Assembly: GCA_964036195.1 (NCBI GenBank)
Contig: OZ038459.1
Coordinates: 2,539,206-2,603,205 of the forward strand
Reading direction: 5' to 3'
DNA from: Sphaerolaimus hirsutus
Lineage: Eukaryota; Nematoda; Chromadorea; Monhysterida; Sphaerolaimidae
DNA length: 64,000 nt
Positions 1-11,069 of this stretch are shown here, piece after piece. The notes below the pieces were generated by a model. That model searched no databases and was not told the origin of the DNA. It was given only the letters and a program-made list of their open reading frames with translations. Positions within the stretch are counted from its first letter, which is position 1. Each line of letters opens with the position of its first letter. The position numbers were made by a program, and so were the translations under genes.

Positions 1-1
1 T

Positions 2-2857
2 TTCAAGAACCTCTTGGCACAGCAAGAAGGGCTATTCAGTATGAACGAGTATGACATTGGCGAAACACACGTCACAGAGCACAAAATCGAGTTAGTGCCA
101 GGCGCAGAACCAATAAAATGCGCAGCCAGATTTGAAACCCCTCCAAAAAGAGCATTTGTGTGGCGGACTGTGGAAGAAATGCTCAAGAAGAAGCTAATAA
201 TCCCGTCATCATCGCCATGGGCATTTCCGCTAGTCATAGTCCCGAAAGGCAAAACGGACTACCGCTTATGCTTAGACTTTCGCAAATTGAATGACATCAC
301 AGTTCGGGATGCGTACCCACTCCCCAGAATCACCGACATGTTCCAGCAGATGAGCGGACGATTGGTGTTTTCAACAATGGACGCCAGTTTTGGCTACTAC
401 AATGTCACCATCTCAGACCCAGCCACACGAGACATGGTGTCATTCGTGTGCAGCAGGGGCCAATACAGCTATACGTGAATGCCCCTGGGATTAAAAAATG
501 CCGGGGCGAGTTTCCAGAGGCTCATGGACTGCGTGCTGACAGGACTGAACCAGGAGCCCGAACGCCCAGCATTTTTCGCCTACATCGATGATTGCTTGGT
601 GGCTAGCAATAGCCCAGAAGAGCATTTGCAGCACTTGGTGCAACTTTTCAACAGGCTCAAGTGGGCGGGAATACAACTGAAACCAGAAAAATGCCATTTC
701 TTTTGTGCACAAGTCAAGTTCCTCGGATTCGAGTTGAGCAGGAATGGCATCGCCCCAAAAAGGAGCAACATCGCAGCAATTCTCGAAATGCCCACCCCCA
801 CCACAAAACAGGACATAAAAACTTTCCTGGGAAAAGCAGGTTATTTCAGCCAGCACATCCCCGGTTTCCACCGATTAGCGGCACCGCTAAACGAAATGGC
901 CAAAGGAAAGTACAGGGTGAATGGCAACGACCCAATCCCCCCACATGCGGAATGGACGGCAGACGCGAGAAACGCGTATGAAGTGCTCAAACTAAAGCTG
1001 AGCTCGGCACCAGTTCTGGCGCACCCAGACCGCACAAAAGAATATTACTTGTACACAGATGCATGCGACCTGGGATTGGGCGCGGTGTTGATGCAGAAAA
1101 GCGCAACCGACCCAAATCGCTTACGACCCGTCTCGTTCGTGTCCAAAAAACTCCCCACATCCCACAAAAACTGGTCCACCATCGAGAAAGAGGCTCTAGC
1201 CTGCACATGGGCGCTGGACCGACTGGGCGACTACATCAATGGACAAAAAGTCATCCTGCGAACCGATCATAAAGCGCTCGTGAATGCACTCATCAAACCA
1301 GCGCATGGAAAAATCGAGCGGTGGACACACCGATGGGCAATGCGACTATCATTGAAAGACCTGACAATCGAATACTGCCCCGGCGAACAAAATGTCATCG
1401 CAGACGCACTGAGCCGAAATCCCATCGAGGACCCAGATACAATGGCATTCCAACGAGCCAGCGAAATCATCAGACTCCCGTTAGACAAATTATGCCCCCA
1501 CATGGCTCGTTGCACACAGGCCCAAATCAGCTGGCAACAGGAACAAATCAAAGACCCAGAGGGCAGCAAAATCAAACAGAAGCTCCCTGAAGGCACAATG
1601 GGACAAGCCCAATACAGAGTGATAGACAATGTGATCCAGTACAGAGGACCACAAGGTTTCCAACCATGGGCACCCACGCACATGCGAGAAGGACTATTAC
1701 AAAGAGCTCATGCGGGAAATTTGGGCGCCCACGGAGGTGCGGAACGAACCACACAACAAATAGGCAGGGTAGCGGCGTGGCCACGAATGCGGCAAGATGC
1801 AGCAGAATTTGTCAAAAAGTGCCATATTTGCAAAGTGTCCAAAGACGGCCAGCGGAAAGGTTTCAGCCCATTATTCCCCGTCAACCCAGGCACCCGACCA
1901 TGGCAAAAAATTGCCGCAGACACGACCCCCATGCCAGAGTTCAAGGGCCACAAGTACTTGCTAGTCGCAGTAGACTATCTGACACGAGCAGTAGCCCTAG
2001 CACCACTACGACAATTGACTGGAACCGCAGTGACAGCGGCGCTGGAGAAATACGTCATCCACCGATTTGGTCCACCGACGGAATTGATCACCGACAATGG
2101 CACAGAATTCATCAACAAAGACGTGGCACAATTAGCACACAAATGGGGAATAAAGTTGAGGACAACGACCCCATATCATTCCCAATCCAACGGATTAGCA
2201 GAACGAGCTATCCGCAGCGTAGAACAATTGACCCGTCAATGGGCGCAGAATAACGCAAATTCACGCAATTGGCCAGAGGTGCTGCCAGAAATCGCATTGC
2301 GCATGAATGTAGCGTACAATCGCGACGTTGCCCACGCCCCATTCGAGTTGTTATTCGGGTACATGCCACCGTTGCTAGCAGGAACAAGCGGCGACCAGCA
2401 CGTAACAACCGACAGCGGAGACGAAACCCCCCCCAGCGCCAATACTAGACTACAAAAGACGTTAAGATCCCTGGCGACGAAAGTACCCAAGGGGGCAGAG
2501 CAGCCAGGGCACCTACAAACATTATGGCAACAAGCGAAAATGCAATTGAAAAGTGCGCAAGAACGATATAAACGAGCGCACGACAAAAAAGCGGGGAATG
2601 AAATACGAGTAGGAGACACTGTGTACATGGAAACGCGATGGGGCATGGCTGTCGAGCAGAAAATACGCCCCCTTCGCACCGGCCCGTATGAAGTTGTGGG
2701 GATGGATAAGTCAATTGCCCTCGTGGATACAGGGGAATATATCCAAAGAGCCCCTGTGAATACACTCACACTTGCAAATGAAATTGGAATAAAAAAGAAA
2801 AATCGCGAAAGAACACAAAGCCCCACCCCCCACACCCAATCCATCAACTGCAGCAAA
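2..2857 (+). pseudogene. Ty3/gypsy pol (RT, RNase H, integrase), 5' truncated by window, one internal stop
   Basis: One reading frame runs from position 2 and is broken only by TGA at 476-478, between the end of RT motif 4 and the conserved MPLGLKNA segment. Family members usually have arginine or another residue here, so CGA to TGA by CpG decay is likely (inference). The RT catalytic YIDD is at 581-592. RNase H follows, with the YTDACDLGLGA and TDHKAL segments at about 1050-1275 and IADALSR near 1400. The integrase has a His/Cys zinc module at about 1708-1845, then catalytic Asp (1919-1921), Asp (2093-2095) and Glu (2201-2203). The last two are 35 residues apart, as expected for DD35E. A GPY motif is at 2681-2689. 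The frame stays open to 4258, but everything after about 2790 is outside the known pol domains. Confidence 0.92.
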
Positions 2858-4409
2858 ATGGCGTCCCGCAGCGACAGCACGGAGCAGTACGGCGACAACC
2901 GCCGCCGCGGCCGCGGCCGCGGGCGTCAATCCGCCGGGGCACAGAACCGCAGCCGAGTACGACCACGCCCGGCATACCCGTTGGCACCGGCACCGAGCCC
3001 GAAACGAGCGCACACGAATTGGGTCAGTTCCATAAGACATTCGAGCGGAACTGCACCAGCCCCAAACCCTACCACAACCCCAACCCCAACCCCGTTGACG
3101 CAGGCACCACCGGCCGAGCCGCACGCGACGCAGCAGGCGGCGCTCGTGCACACAGTGGCAAAGGCAAACGGGTCGACCCGCCCCGCTGGCGGCCACACGC
3201 CGATCCCGTTGAACGCGATCCGAGTGCAGCCGGCCCCACAGCTAGAAGGTGAGGCCACCTGTCCACCAGTTTGTTTGGGTTCCGAAACCCAGCGTGTTTT
3301 GTTTGGTTTGGCAGACTGCCAAAAGTTACGATGGGATCCTGGCGCAGAATCCCGCGCAACTAGCAATATGGCGACGGCGGCGGGCATTGGTACGAAGGCC
3401 GACCGCATGGCGGCGGCCGCGGAAACCGGCATTGATACACGTGACCCAATTACTTCACGTATTTTCTGGAACAGCGGCATGACGCATTTTTTTTGCGCCG
3501 CAGACACTACGCCGCGGGCAACGGCGACGCGCAAACCCCACCCGGCCCCCACCTCGGCCCCGGCAACCAGTGATGGTAAGCGGGAAGGGGTTCCGAGGGA
3601 GCATTTCCTAATTGCACACCACATAGACGCCCCAAAATATCCCCGGCGCAGGTCGTTTCGAGCTCGCCGAACTGCGCAGCGCCAACCAACTGCTCAAGTC
3701 GGCCATCGACCGCCTCACCGTCTACCCCCAGGAGGCAGCCGACATGCTGCGCTGGAGCCTCGACGCCGAGGGGCGTGTCCGAGGCGAGCGCGACGCGGCA
3801 CGGCACGAATTGGCGAAGAACGAAGAGGCGCTGCGGGCGACAGTGGCGCGTTTGGAGGCAGCGCAGAAAGACGCGGCGGCCATGCGCAAGAGCAGCACGA
3901 AGATGGCCAAGCAGCTGAAGAAGGTGCGCGCACCGGCGCGCAAGGTCACCAACCGCGCGGCGCAGACAGCGGCGCCTCGCCCGACTGCAAACCGCGCGGC
4001 GCAGACGGCGCCGATGCCCTCACCGCCGGACCACGAACACAGCCCCATCCTGAGCGACTGCGACGACGATCTGCTGCCGCAGACCCCCCCGCAGGTGAGA
4101 CGCACTGGTCTGGCGCCATATTTCCTGTTTATGCGGTTTCCCCCCCAACTGTCCCCCCTGGCACCGCAGCCATGCATCAGCCACGCGAAGACCCCACGCC
4201 CCCCCCACCCCGCTCGGAGCCAGTTCCGGCGAAACCCCCCCGCGCCGCCGTGTCGTGACCACCGACCTGCGGTCGTGGCTGCAGGGCAGCAACAAGAAGG
4301 CACGCTAGAGGAACAGACCAGGTTTTTTTCAAAGTTGGGCGGGCGGACGGAAGTAATTTTTTTAGAAAAACGAGTTGGGATTTTTTTTCGAAAGTGGTTT
4401 TATTTATAA
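2858..4409 (+). CDS. Retrotransposon 3' accessory ORF, probably spliced; RGG-rich and coiled-coil protein, function unknown
   Basis: It occupies the position of env in some gypsy elements but has no visible signal peptide or membrane segment. A good-context ATG at 2858 follows a possible acceptor ending at 2852. Residues 1-130 are basic and proline-rich, with an Arg/Gly tract. A donor at 3249 (G|GTGAGG, phase 1) and an acceptor at 3651 (GCAG|GT) join two frames exactly in phase. The second exon, 3652-4094, encodes an Ala/Glu/Lys/Arg heptad-like segment that looks like a coiled coil (about 3660-3940). A second donor at 4095 (CAG|GTGAGA) and an acceptor ending at 4169 define a 75-nt segment that is a multiple of three, so it can be kept or removed without a frame change. 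The frame ends at 4407-4409. Alternative: an unspliced C-terminal extension of pol ending at 4258. I do not recognise the family. Confidence 0.5.
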
Positions 4410-4654
4410 AATGAGTTTTCGAAAAACGGGTAATATGTGTTCTCAATTTGTAAAAAGCATTTGTATTTGTATTTACATCTTTTTCATTCACAGTTCGTGA
4501 TCGGGTAGGCGTTTTTAACAGCATTTACTTAAAACGGGTCAATTTCGTTTTTTCGTTTTCTCAGGTATTTACTGATGTCTTTACGGGTTAGACACTTGTT
4601 TTACGGGGTTTTTTTTTCTCGGTTTTTCATGTTGCTCTGTTGGCACCCCTGCCC

Positions 4655-4671
4655 CGAGCATGGGGGGGGGG
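4655..4671 (+). other. Polypurine tract of the LTR retrotransposon
   Basis: A GAGCAT stretch followed by ten G residues ends directly before the TGTTG that opens the LTR. This is where plus-strand DNA synthesis is primed in LTR elements. The reading depends on the LTR boundary call. Confidence 0.75.
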
Positions 4672-5101
4672 TGTTGCCGCCGTAATGCGTCCAAGTATCG
4701 CGCGTGCGCCGCCGCGGCAGCGCAGCGCGCAGCCGAGTTAAGGCGGCTGTTCGCTGCGCTGTCATGGCGGCGCATGGATTAGATTAGGGGCACTGCGCGG
4801 GCCGGCGTATAAAAGGCAGCGCGGTTGCCACGTTGAGGCCAGTTGAACGTTTTCTTTCCTTTTTCCTTCCCTTCCCATTTCCTTGCCCCGAGTACGCATA
4901 TGAAATGGATGTTTGAATGTTGGGACACTTGTCGCGTGGCGACAGTTGTATGAAAACTAATTTGCACATCTCACACGAACGTTCCGCTCTCCTCGGTCGC
5001 CAGCCCCCTTCCGAGAATCTGGCACCCTTTGCTCAGCCAGAGTTCTCAAGGCTGGTCTTCTCGCTCGGAAACTCGATTCTGTACGCCCCGTGCGTACAAC
5101 A
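4672..5101 (+). repeat. 3' LTR of the Ty3/gypsy element (430 bp)
   Basis: It starts TGTTG right after the polypurine tract and ends CAACA, a perfect 5-bp inverted terminal repeat with the canonical TG...CA. A TATA box sits 136 bp inside. The 5' copy is outside the window, so the boundary cannot be confirmed by comparing LTRs. Confidence 0.8.
4808..4814 (+). promoter_or_regulatory. TATA box in LTR U3
   Basis: TATAAAA in a GC-rich context, inside the LTR and pointing outward. A start site would be expected about 30 bp downstream, near 4840. It is the clearest core promoter motif in the window. Confidence 0.6.
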
Positions 5102-5119
5102 CCTTGTTTATGGAACGAT

Positions 5120-5299
5120 CTATGATAATATGACCAAAATATATCCTATTTGGTCAATTAATTACGTTTTGGGTACAAAAAACTATACTTTAGTACGACC
5201 CTTCATAAAAATTCCTCCGAATAAGCCCACCTCGAAACTCCCCTCAAAATTTGCACCCTGAAAAATAAACCCCCTGGGTGTATTTCGAGAAAATACGGT
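5120..5299. repeat. Partial TACCGTA/poly-C element (right half)
   Basis: The segment ends with CCCCTGGGTGTATTTCGAG and AAATACGGTA, the right end of the abundant poly-C element family. No matching left end is seen, so it is truncated. Confidence 0.55.
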
Positions 5300-5639
5300 A
5301 GCTACTTCATGCCGGTACTTCATACCACAGCAACAATACAACTTCATTTGCAATATAATGCAACACTATCCATTTGAACGCTGTTCGTCGGCTCGTCATC
5401 AAGCCTTGAATAGGGATGAAAACCAGTTGACATATAGGTAAAATAATGTCGTTGAAAACTAGTGCGTGTAGGCCCATTTTTTGGTGAAAGTTTGAATGCA
5501 ATTGCATGGACATGGTTTACAAAATAAGCAAGTAGAGGGTTTGTTCTTCCTGTAACACACTTACAGTAACACATTTAGTTATGTAACTCATGCAGGCAAG
5601 GTCTGTTTACATAAGAAAAATGATTATTTTTTGTACTAC

Positions 5640-6225
5640 TTGGCGCTTTTTTGGCGCTTTATAAAAGGCTAGCGCCAAGCGCCAATGGCGCCACAACATC
5701 ATAGCGCCAAGCGCCAAAAGCGCCATGGCGCTTTTCCGTAGCACAGCGCCGAGCGCCAATGGCGCCACAGCAAAAAGGCGCCAAGCGCCAAAAGCGCCAT
5801 GGCGCTTTTTGCTTTGGCGCTAGCGCCAAGCGCCAGCGCCATGGCGCTTTTACATCACTACTTTAGACACTTTGCATCTCATTTAACTAGTGACGGAAAA
5901 GCGCCACGGTGCTGGCGCCTGGCGCTAGCGCCAATGGAAAAGCGCCACGGCGCTCTTGGCGCTTGGCGCTATTTTGCTGTGGCGCCATTGGCGCTTGGCG
6001 CTATTTTGCTGTGGCGCCATTGGCGCTTGGCGCTATTTTGCTGTGGCGCCATTGGCGCTTGGCGCCGCACCCATGAAAAGCGCCATGGCGCTTTTGGCTC
6101 TTAGCGCTATTTCTGGGTGGCGCCAATAATAAAATGACTGACGCTGGGCTGGCGCTTCGCGTTAGCGCCAAAGCAAAGAGCGCCATGGCGCTTCTGGCGC
6201 TTGGCGCCATTTTTCTCCGGCGCCA
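5640..6225. repeat. GCGCCATGGCGC palindromic repeat block
   Basis: Dozens of variants of TTGGCGCTTGGCGCCATTGGCGC appear in both orientations, including a 42-bp unit (GCGCTATTTTGCTGTGGC type) repeated in tandem at about 5960-6065. Part of the block ends with TTTTACATCACTA, the end motif of this family. Long apparent ORFs here (for example 5799-6104) are translations of the repeat, not genes. Confidence 0.85.
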
Positions 6226-6277
6226 TTTTTGCAATTGCAATTTGCATTTTTGCGATTTTTGCAACTTCTTTATTGTG

Positions 6278-6383
6278 TAGGGTTAAAACGGGATCGACGT
6301 TTCGGGATAGGTTTGTTCGGGATCGGGACGGTAAAACCCCGATAATAATCGGGATTCGGGATCGTGATCCCGTTTGAACCCTA
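6278..6383. mobile_element. Short GGGATCCCGA-type element
   Basis: The ends TAGGGTTAAAACGGGATC and GATCCCGTTTGAACCCTA are inverted, and the interior is CGGGAT repeats. The flanks TTATTGTG and CTATTGGG match at 6 of 8 bases, consistent with a decayed 8-bp target duplication. Confidence 0.65.
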
Positions 6384-7029
6384 CTATTGGGTAACTTATG
6401 GTATAATATTTTGTCTTGTGCAAATATGACTGAGTATCATGTGAAAATGAACTCCATCTAAATTTAGGACTCCACTTAGTGCAGCTGAAAACTGAAAGTG
6501 GAAGCCAGGATATAAATGCCAGCAAAAGTAATGTATTGTGGATGTGCTCGCTAGTTTCCCAGCTCAAAATAGATCGGATAGATATTCAACGAAAATAGCT
6601 TTCAAAATGTTTCACATATATTGTCAAAATTAGAAAAGTTGGCAGAGTTTAGGGATTTATTTGCAATTTTTCGAGATTTTTGGTTTTTGTTAAAATACAC
6701 AATTCGATATGTTACACCGATATGTGTATACTCCACGGACCGCAAAGTACTTTAATTAAAATTACTTATGTCTCAGTAGGTAGGTATGGAGTCGCGAGGT
6801 GAATACTTATGTACCTATACAGCTTCACCAAAAAAAATTTGAAAAAGAAAAAGGCGGAGTCGAATACAACCAACATATTTATGTTTCGTGCCTGAAATGA
6901 TATTTTTTATTTTATTAACGATGACGTCATGATGGAGTGCTTTCTTCAGAAAATTGCATTGCATGCGGTCAAAAGAACTGGTTTCAAAAGCGCCAAGGTA
7001 ACATTTTGCCATGGTGCAATACAGCAAAA

Positions 7030-7310
7030 AATAGGTTCGTGAAGTGTGTGGAAGTGCGCTCTGTGAAGACACTTCCACTCACTTCCACACACTTCACGAA
7101 GTTTTCGGTGAAGTGTCTTCCACTCACTTCACCTAGCTTCACGAAAACAGAAATTCGTGAAGTGCACTTCACGAACCTTTGCAGCATACTTTGCATGGTT
7201 CGTGAAGTGCCGTGAAGCGTCTGGAATGCAGTGAAGTGCCTTCACGCCGACATTGCGCGTCTGCGTGAAGTCACTTCAGGACACTTCACCGCGCATCACA
7301 CACCCATTTT
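7030..7310. repeat. GTGAAGTG/CACTTCAC palindromic repeat cluster
   Basis: Interleaved copies of TTCGTGAAGTG and CACTTCAC occur on both strands and form a self-complementary block. Apparent ORFs on both strands are by-products of the repeat. It follows the same plan as the other motif-filled elements here, but no clear ends were found. Confidence 0.7.
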
Positions 7311-7343
7311 TTGCTGCCGGTCCTGGTGCAGTATTTACTGATG

Positions 7344-7428
7344 GAAAAAGCGCCAAGAGCCAATGGCGCCATAGCGAAATGGCGCCAAGCGCCAAAAGCG
7401 CCATTTCGCTTATCCATCACTAGCGAGG
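7344..7428. mobile_element. Minimal GCGCC-type element
   Basis: It runs from TACTGATGGAAAAAGCGCC to CGCTTATCCATCACTA, so the ends are near-inverted and the whole 85 bp is almost a hairpin. It is the shortest near-complete member of the GCGCC family in the window. Confidence 0.6.
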
Positions 7429-7993
7429 TGTTGTCACAGATTTTTGAACGCACGTCACTTGATAACGTTGGACAAAGTGGGCGATAAACACTTCACCGAA
7501 AATCTTGTGCTTGGAATCTTGAAAACATCTGGAAGGCGCATTCAGCCTATGTTAGCGCACTTCACAAATTAAACAATGTTTTTGTTATGTTTGCTAAGTT
7601 TGCTATGTTTGTTTTTGCTAAGTGCTGGTAGTCTTTACACCCCTGTACTATATTTCGTCTTTTTTATTATGAAATAATTATTTACAACTGAACTGACTCA
7701 ATTCTTTATATAGTTGAATATATCTGAAAGTTTTTCCGTGTCTCAAGGCGTGATTTCATCGATGTAAATACAAACTCAATTTTAATGTTTCGGAAGCCGG
7801 CTTTGCAAAAAATTGGCGAAGTTCCAACTCGCGGCTATCATACATTGGGCTATCCTTGCTAAAAAACAAAGTAAGCTATGCTCGCGAAGATAACAAAATC
7901 GTTTAATTGGAACTATCATTTCAAAAATGGGCGATTTTCAGGGAATGATACGGTGAATATGAAAATCTCTCAAAAAGCTTCTTGGGAAGAGCT

Positions 7994-8210
7994 TAGGGTT
8001 CAAACGGGATCCCGAATACCGATAATTTTCGGGATGTTTTCGGTCCCAATTACGATCCGGATCCCGATACTGATCCCAAAAACAGGTAAAGCAAATCCTG
8101 ATCCCAAAAAATTCAAATCCTAATCCCAATAAAATTTGCCTAATCCCAATCCCGAAAAATCGTGCCAAATTTGCCAAATGATTTTTTCATTCACTTTTTT
8201 TTATTACTGA
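7994..8210. repeat. Left part of a GGGATCCCGA-type element
   Basis: It begins TAGGGTTCAAACGGGATCCC and continues as CCGATCC/GGATCC-rich sequence. The right part may resume after 10306 (CGACCCCGATCCTG), because the 8325-10298 element appears inserted between. The right end is degraded. Confidence 0.55.
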
Positions 8211-8324
8211 GAAATGTTAATGGTTCCCCGGAATCCAGAGTGTTTTAGAGAGAAAAATGGTGAAAAATCAGAGAAGAACCCTTAATACCAGAACTTCATC
8301 CAAAATCAAAATACCTAACCTGAT

Positions 8325-10298
8325 TAGGGTGTCAAATTTCCGTTTCCGTTTTCCGTTTCCGCCTTTCCGCAGGAAAATTTTTTACCTTTCCGTTTTCCGT
8401 TTTCCGGCAGCCGAAAAATTTTTACCTTTCCGTTTTCCGTTTTCCGGCAGCCAAAAAATTTTTACCTTTCCGTTTTCCGTTTTCCGGCAGCCGAAAATTT
8501 TTTACCTTTCCGTTTCCGTTTTTCCGGCCCATTTTTCCATTTTCCGGCTGAAAAATTTTTACCTTTCCGTTTCCGTTTTACCAGGCCATTTTTCCATTTT
8601 CTGGCTCGATTTTCAGTTTTCTGGCATTTTTCCATTGTTTTTCCAATCTGTATTTATCTTCAATTGGCTCAGCCCATTGTGTTGTTTTTGTCTCTTGGAG
8701 CAGCATTGACAACTGGGATTTCAGGGTCAGTGAAACAGGTGCTGTGAACCCAATTGGGTCATATGCTGACACCAATAATTTATTCAAGTTTCGTCTGGTT
8801 GGTGTTGTGATGCTGTCAATTAGCAATTTTGGTGTTGATATTGCCAGCATGTCCATTTGGTGATTTTACTTCATGCCCATTACTGCGACAATTTTATTCA
8901 CCTTTGGACTCCTGTCGTTTTCTGCTATTTCATTCATGACTGATCTGGAGTTTGACAGCCATTCCCTCATGTTCATAGAACATTGGTTAAATAAAGCTTT
9001 GACTTTGTAATATTGTTCTAAAGCTTCAACTTCATTTGTGACACTCATGATGAAGTTATCGACGTAAATGTTGTTTATTATCATCGCCAACTGGTTTTGT
9101 TCCCCTTCATTTTCTTCATATTCATTCATGTTGTTTATTGGCACATTTAAATGGTATTTTATGACTGCTCCCAAAATTGCTGGGCTGCAGACAAGTCCAA
9201 ACAGTATGCGTTTAAAACAAAGTACTATTAAGTTATTTTCAGTTACTGGTTTTGAGGCATCTTTCAGCCAGAAAAATCATGTGTAGTCTCTAGCTTGGTC
9301 ATGCAATCCTATTTGCAAAAATGCTTTTTCAATATCGGCAATTAATGCTAGATTGCCTGCCCTGAACTTCAGGAGTAGGCCCAGTGCTAATGGTGTTGTA
9401 ATTGGTCCCTCTAAAAAGGCACTTGTTGAAACTGGGCTTACCTGCCGACCCATTGTACACGATTCTGCATGATGTCGATTTGGATGGCGTGATTACTGGC
9501 TGGTGTGGTAGGTAATGAATCCCCTTGTTGTCTGTTTTGTCGTCACAGATCTCAATTATTCCCTTTTCTAGTTGGTCATCCAAAACTTTCCAGTATTGTT
9601 CAAATAAGTTTGGATCTTTGTTGAATCTTCTTATCAGTGATTTAAACTGCACCAAGGCTTCTGCTTTTCCCGTGGGCAGGTCACTGATACTCTCTTTATA
9701 CGGCCAGTCAATATAGTATTGTTTGTTGTTGTCTTTGAATTTTATGCTATTTATTATCATCTCCTCTGCAATGTTGTCATCAATTGCATAGGGGTCATCA
9801 GTGATTCCCACTGCATCTAGACTGTGAAATTGTTGTAGTGTTTCCTTTCCTATGGCCACTATGGCTACTTTTTGATGATTTTTTGTTGGTTCAGTTAAGC
9901 TTGAACTACAAGTGAAGTTACAGGCATGATCCATAGTTGCAGAATGTACAGCTACCACAATCAAAGCCAAACAGGCAAACCTGCATGCAGGTTTTCCTTC
10001 TGCAAATTTGTCTCTTACCATGCTAATTTCACTTTATTTTTTTCCGTTTCCTTGAAAATTTTGCTTTCCGTTTTCTGTTTTCCGGCATTTCATTTTTCCG
10101 TTTTCCGTTTTCCGGCCGACAATTTTTTTTTACCTTTCCGTTTTCCGTTTTCCGCGGAGTGAAATTTTTTTACCTTTCCGTTTTCTGTTTTCCGGCAGAA
10201 ATTTTTTTTTTACCTTTCCGTTTTCCGTTTTCCGTAAAGTGAAAAAATTTTACCTTTCCGTTTTCCGTTTTCCGAAAAAGAAATTTTTTGACACCCTA
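8325..10298. mobile_element. hAT-like element with TTTTCCGG arrays, carrying a BEL/Pao fragment
   Basis: The ends TAGGGTGTCAAA and TTTGACACCCTA are perfect inverted repeats. The flanks AACCTGAT (8317-8324) and AACCTGAT (10299-10306) are a perfect 8-bp target duplication. Both inner flanks are arrays of TTTCCGTTTTCCGGC (about 8338-8640 and 10030-10280). The middle 1.4 kb is a retroelement polymerase remnant on the minus strand, with no transposase visible. Confidence 0.85.
8640..10021 (-). pseudogene. BEL/Pao retrotransposon reverse transcriptase fragment, broken
   Basis: Read on the minus strand, the N-terminal part contains segments typical of BEL pol such as KGIIEICDD and PVITPSKSTSCRIVYNGSAG. 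Next come IADIEKAFLQIGL (RT motif with catalytic Asp), RILFGLVCSPAILGAVI, the YVDN box (catalytic Asp pair replaced by the BEL-type YVDN), then MREWLSNS and LVSAYDPIGF. Two lesions are visible: a frameshift near 9410-9420 after FNKCLF, and a stop (TGA) near 9277-9279 in a place where related proteins have Arg, consistent with CpG decay. Gag, protease, RNase H, integrase and LTRs are absent. Both ends merge into TTTTCCGG arrays. Confidence 0.85.
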
Positions 10299-10378
10299 AA
10301 CCTGATCTCAAAATGTTAATACCGACCCCGATCCTGAAAACTCAGGAATACAACCTTAATCATATACAAAATGTTTAT

Positions 10379-10828
10379 TACCGTATTTCCTCGAAATACC
10401 CCCCCCCTCGAAATACCCCCCCCCTCGAAATACCCCCCCTCAAAATGGACACTATGAACTTATAAACCCCCCCCTCGAAATACCCCCCCCCCAAATTTAG
10501 TGTATAGAGAACTTAAATGACAATGGCTGCGGTTTGTCATCTGGGTTATGCAAAAAACACGTTAAAAACGATGACTCTGTTATGTGAGAACAGTGATTAT
10601 ACGTCTACACACTTATACAAGTCTTTAGAGTCTTATAAATGGCGATTTTTGTTGCATTTTCGACGTCTGCGTACGTTTCAGACGACAATTTAGTACTTGG
10701 TTTTCAAAAAATTTCTGGCGAAATAATAAACCCCCCCCTCGAAATACCCCCCCCCTCGTTTAACCCCCCCTCAAAATTCTCACTCTGAAACAATAAACCC
10801 CCCGGGGGTATTTCGAGGAAATACGGTA
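10379..10828. mobile_element. TACCGTA/poly-C element, near complete
   Basis: It starts TACCGTATTTCCTCGAAATA and ends TATTTCGAGGAAATACGGTA. Between them are long C runs separated by CTCGAAATA and a central low-C segment (about 10500-10720). The C-rich strand is the same at both ends, so the element is strongly strand-biased in the interior while the tips are inverted. Confidence 0.85.
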
Positions 10829-11069
10829 GTTTATTATTCATTCATAGGTAATATATGTAAATATGCAGATTACTTCATTTATGTCAATTCAGCCACATTC
10901 TATGTGTACCTTTTGTAATTGTAGCTACTCTTTTCAGCGATAGTTCCGTGTCTTCTATTCCATTGTGTGACATGCCGCATGGGAGCTTATATTTTGTATT
11001 TACTTTTAAGTGTAAAGCTGTGTACTGAGAAAATACTCATGTCTATACTTTTTAATATATCCATAAGCA

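Larger units (their letters stand above)
1..5101 (+). mobile_element. Ty3/gypsy-type LTR retrotransposon, 5' end outside window
   Basis: The order is reverse transcriptase, RNase H, zinc-binding H2C2 domain, DD35E integrase core, GPY/F module, 3' accessory ORF, polypurine tract and 3' LTR, which is the Ty3/gypsy order. The 5' LTR, gag and protease lie before the window start. The right boundary is set by the LTR terminal repeats TGTTG/CAACA at 4672 and 5101. The element is GC-richer than its surroundings up to about 4300. An in-frame stop at 476-478 means this copy probably cannot make a full polymerase unless it is read through. Confidence 0.93.

Noticed and set aside
479..4258. A single 1259-residue polymerase protein
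   Set aside because: Known pol domains end near 2790. The rest is better explained by a separate ORF starting at 2858, and after 3652 this frame is a GC-rich shadow of the coiled-coil frame.
5640..6225. CRISPR-like array
   Set aside because: The repeats are directly adjacent palindromes in a eukaryotic context with no unique spacers of fixed length and no cas genes.
5799..6264. Genes in the GCGCC block (ORFs on both strands)
   Set aside because: The translations are Ala/Trp/Arg/Lys repeats of GCGCCATGG units with no stop by composition. They recur wherever the repeat occurs.
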